Assembly: GCF_047495875.1 (NCBI RefSeq)
Contig: NC_092459.1
Coordinates: 92,737,560-92,801,559, forward strand
Reading direction: 5' to 3'
DNA: 64,000 bases
Source: Pithys albifrons albifrons
Lineage: Eukaryota; Chordata; Aves; Passeriformes; Thamnophilidae
Part shown: in pieces, positions 61,009 through 64,000 of the stretch
How the letters are laid out: each line of letters opens with the position of its first letter
How positions within the stretch are numbered: position 1 is the stretch's first letter
Translations under genes and position numbers: made by a program
Notes under the pieces: generated by a model
The model's input: the letters and a program-made list of their open reading frames with translations, nothing else
Databases searched by the model: none
Told to the model about the DNA's origin: nothing

Positions 61009-64000
61009 AGTTCTGAATTCAGTTCTCAATTTAAGATTGATACAATTTTAGCCTTTACAAGGGCTAATTAAAATGAAGTTGATATCTTTACCAGGTCTCA
61101 AAAACTCACAATCATCTTCAATAAATGCCTCTGCTGGTGAAAAATGGAAGAGACTCTAGGAGATAGTCATGAGACAAAAAACATGCTTTGTCCTGGGAAA
61201 TCTCCTATCACGTGTGATGTATACTGTCAGGACATATTGCAAAACTTGTGCAGAGGATGTGAAAGTTTAAGGCCACCAACCAAAACAGATTTTTGGAGGG
61301 CATTAGTCAAAATATAAATACAGTTCTTAAAACTGAAGCAGTTAAAGTTTTGAATCAGAGAGGCTCAATGTATTCATTTGCCAACTAAACTGTCCCTTTG
61401 AAGTTTGTAATGTTCTTTCAGGAATAGAATAAATTTCCTGTAACACCTATCTTCTTCCCATCTTGCTGCATCCATATTCCAGGTGGATCTGACTTTTTTG
61501 AGTTAAATGCCACTGGAGAGCCATGGCTAAATCAGAGAGCGTGACACTCATGTTTGAAAAAGGGAGGAACCAATTTTATATAGAGCAGGTGGAAACCAGA
61601 TGTACTTGAAACTGGGGTGAAAAGAAGCAGAAGTGTCCTGACAATTGAAAATGATTGTTTCCATCAGGTTACACAGATCACATACCCGAACTTAATTAGC
61701 ACTTTCCAGAAAGAACATTGCTCTTTTTATTCTAAGTTTAAAAAGATATTAACTTAGTCATAATAAGTTATTAGAAAATTAAGGCTGATTTAAATTTTTT
61801 TTCTATAGAAATGGCTGGAAAATTTATAGATTTCCTATGATTCTTGTTTAAAATCTCACTGTTGATTATTATGTGGATCTATGCCTTATGAGAGAGTAGA
61901 AGGTCTATTGTAGTGTAAAAATCCTTCTCTTTAAAAGGGCTTTTTTTCCCCCTTTTGTGCAGCTTGATTTGACAACTGGTGGCCTTGGAGATGTTCTTAG
62001 TCCCAAGGTGATGGTCCCAAGGCTACAGTCCAAAGGTAACTGTCCTGGCATAAAACCACTCCCTGAAGTCAATGGCTGTGTGGCTGTTTAGAAGTACCTT
62101 GTGAGCCAAGCCATGGCCCAGGAAGCCACATGGAGATATGGTGTTGCCATCTGTGCCACGTAGGGCTGTCTGACCATTTTGGTGAGTAAGCCTGAGCAGA
62201 GTGCTGTGTGAGAGGGTGGGTTGGTCTGTGAGCATGAAGAGCTGATGGTTGGCCAGGGAGTGAATAGGATGCTGCATCCCACCCAAGCCGTGCCTCTCAC
62301 CCCATGGAAATAAGATTAGCCTGTCCAGGGCAGGGAGTGGACAGGAGAGAGAAAAGTGGCCCTTTACATTTCTTCATTGTCAAAATCTGGCACCCTTATG
62401 TGTTTTCAGCCTCTCTACTTCTCTCAAGCTGAAGTGACAGTGGAAGATAACCTGCTTTTTTGCAGTAGTTACCTACATGCCCAATTGGTTTATTGTGTCT
62501 ATTCTTTGGGGAAAAGTTATGAAAATGGAGACAGACAGGAGGAAGGCATTGACTGACCTTCAAGAGTCAGAAAAAGGTAAAAGCGACAACAGGAGCAAAG
62601 ACATGTTTGAGGAATGCTTGAGGATTTGTTAGATCTTTGCTGAAAATTAGTGCATAATCAGTCACTGAACATCTCCAACCAGGCACTTTAGATTTTGAGA
62701 GATCCAGGAGGCCTCTCTTGTTGCATATTCCCTAACAGGGTAGCATTCCAGTCTATCATTCACAAACAAGTTGTTTGTTTGTTCATTTGTTTTGTAGCCT
62801 CTTAGTTTAGGTTCTGTTATCATTCTTAACAGTGAGTTTGCCAAAGCCACTTGAAAGTAATGACCTCATATTAATAAAGGCTTAATACTGGGAGCAATTT
62901 TACTAAGAAATGTCCTTCCATTACATTTCTGCAGAGATAACCACAGGGAATGATGTAACAGGCAACTGGAGAGAGCTTTAGTACACTGCTGCATTACAGG
63001 ACTCCCTTTCTATCCTGTGAATGTGGAAGAGAGGCGGGGGGAAACAGTGGAAGAAAAAGACAGATGCAGACGAAAGGCAGAGGTAATGCAAAAATGCCAT
63101 AACTAACCATTTGAAAGATCATATTGCACTTAATTTTGCAGAGTCAAACAGTTTAACTGTGACCCAAGGAACCACCATCACTACGGTTAACAGTATGAAG
63201 AAAAGAATTGCTTTATGGACAAAGCACTGGGAAAACAGTGACAGATAGAAGCAGAAAGCATATTTGTAACTATAAAGGAAATTAATCAAAACTCACTGTG
63301 GAGGATAAATTGTATACTTTTATTCACATGTACTGTTACAATTTCTCTTTTTAACATAAGGTAAATGTTTTTATGACTGGATCTGTACAGTAGGTTCTCT
63401 GAGAAAAACAGTATTATCCTATGGCAAGCAACACTAAACAAGTTACAATAAAACAGTACTTTATCTGAGCTGCATAGCAAAAGGTGCAAAAGCTGTGGAT
63501 ATTTTGGAGCTGGACCACCCATGGGGTGAGAGCAACAGTTGTTCTGTGATTATCCATAACAAATAGTTGTTCCTGGCACTTCTTATTCCTTGCTACAGCC
63601 TCTACCTTTTCTATGTGCATGACTGGCTTTCTACTATATATGAAATGGGGACAAACTTTCTCATTCAGTTACACAAAGGAAGTTGCCAGTCACATAAATG
63701 GGTAAAGCTGTGGCTTCTCAGTAATTAATCACTGAGCAAAAGTAATGAAGCTTTTGCAAAAATCATATAAAAATGCAGTTGGTAAATGTGTCAGTAACTT
63801 CTGTAACTAACATATTTCCTTATGTATATGGGACTGAAGCTGACATCCTCATGAGAAAACTAGAGTTCTTTGTTCTCCCAGCTACAACAGGAATTTCACA
63901 ATCACACACACAAAAAATCTTGTCTTATGTTTGAGGATTAACCTGAATTCTGACCTTTTAAAATTGTATACCTAGTCTTTATGACTGATTGCAGAGAAAA
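61009..64000. other. AT-rich noncoding to window end, no recognised gene
   Basis: No gene or clear repeat recognised. A GC-richer patch at about 62000-62340 supports overlapping minus-strand frames (62023-62286, 62088-62300) without recognised domains. A (GTTT)-like run lies near 62770-62795. Confidence 0.45.

Overview
This window looks like vertebrate, specifically avian, nuclear DNA, and probably from a passerine. The sequence shows CR1-type retroposon tails ending in the (ATTCTATG)n octamer, an avian ERVL-like solo LTR, a CpG-poor AT-rich background with isolated CpG islands, and simple tandem repeats. It shows no operons, no ribosome-binding-site-led ORFs and no prokaryotic signatures. 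I found no intact protein-coding gene that I recognise. The window reads as a gene desert, or as intronic or intergenic DNA.

Layout. Positions 1-1256 are a GC-richer stretch with splice-like motifs but no recognisable gene; its last ~200 bases may be 5'UTR of the next feature. Positions 1257-2558 are an intronless, broken copy of SMAD1 (MH1, shortened linker, MH2 down to the C-terminal SSVS). An A-rich tract follows (2671-2803), then a decayed retroviral env transmembrane segment (about 3215-3697) and a CR1-like tail (3733-3882). From 4.2 to 12.5 kb there is plain AT-rich noncoding DNA. Positions 12547-12853 form a CpG island with a strong CTCF-type motif, followed directly by a GC-rich minisatellite (13059-13800). 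A GC-richer segment ending in a 17-bp x5 repeat (17137-17221) and a CR1 (to 18091) come next. A 5S rRNA-derived element lies at 24281-24372 with a CpG-retaining tail to about 24560, then an (ATCT)13 microsatellite and a second CR1 of the same subfamily on the minus strand (25511-25803).

From 26 to 38 kb I see no recognised gene, only two weak candidate exons and one long unexplained ORF (35949-36641). An 805-bp solo LTR with a 5-bp near-perfect target duplication sits at 38236-39040. From 39 to 64 kb there are MIR-like and CR1 remnants, (ATTCT)n and (GGTT)n arrays, and a second CpG island (54979-55342) that also carries a CTCF-type motif.

The features do not form a pathway. The most informative are the SMAD1 retrocopy (processed pseudogenes are scarce in birds) beside an ERV env relic, the 5S-derived element, and the two orphan CpG islands with CTCF-like sites. 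Every assignment is by eye; none was checked by database search.
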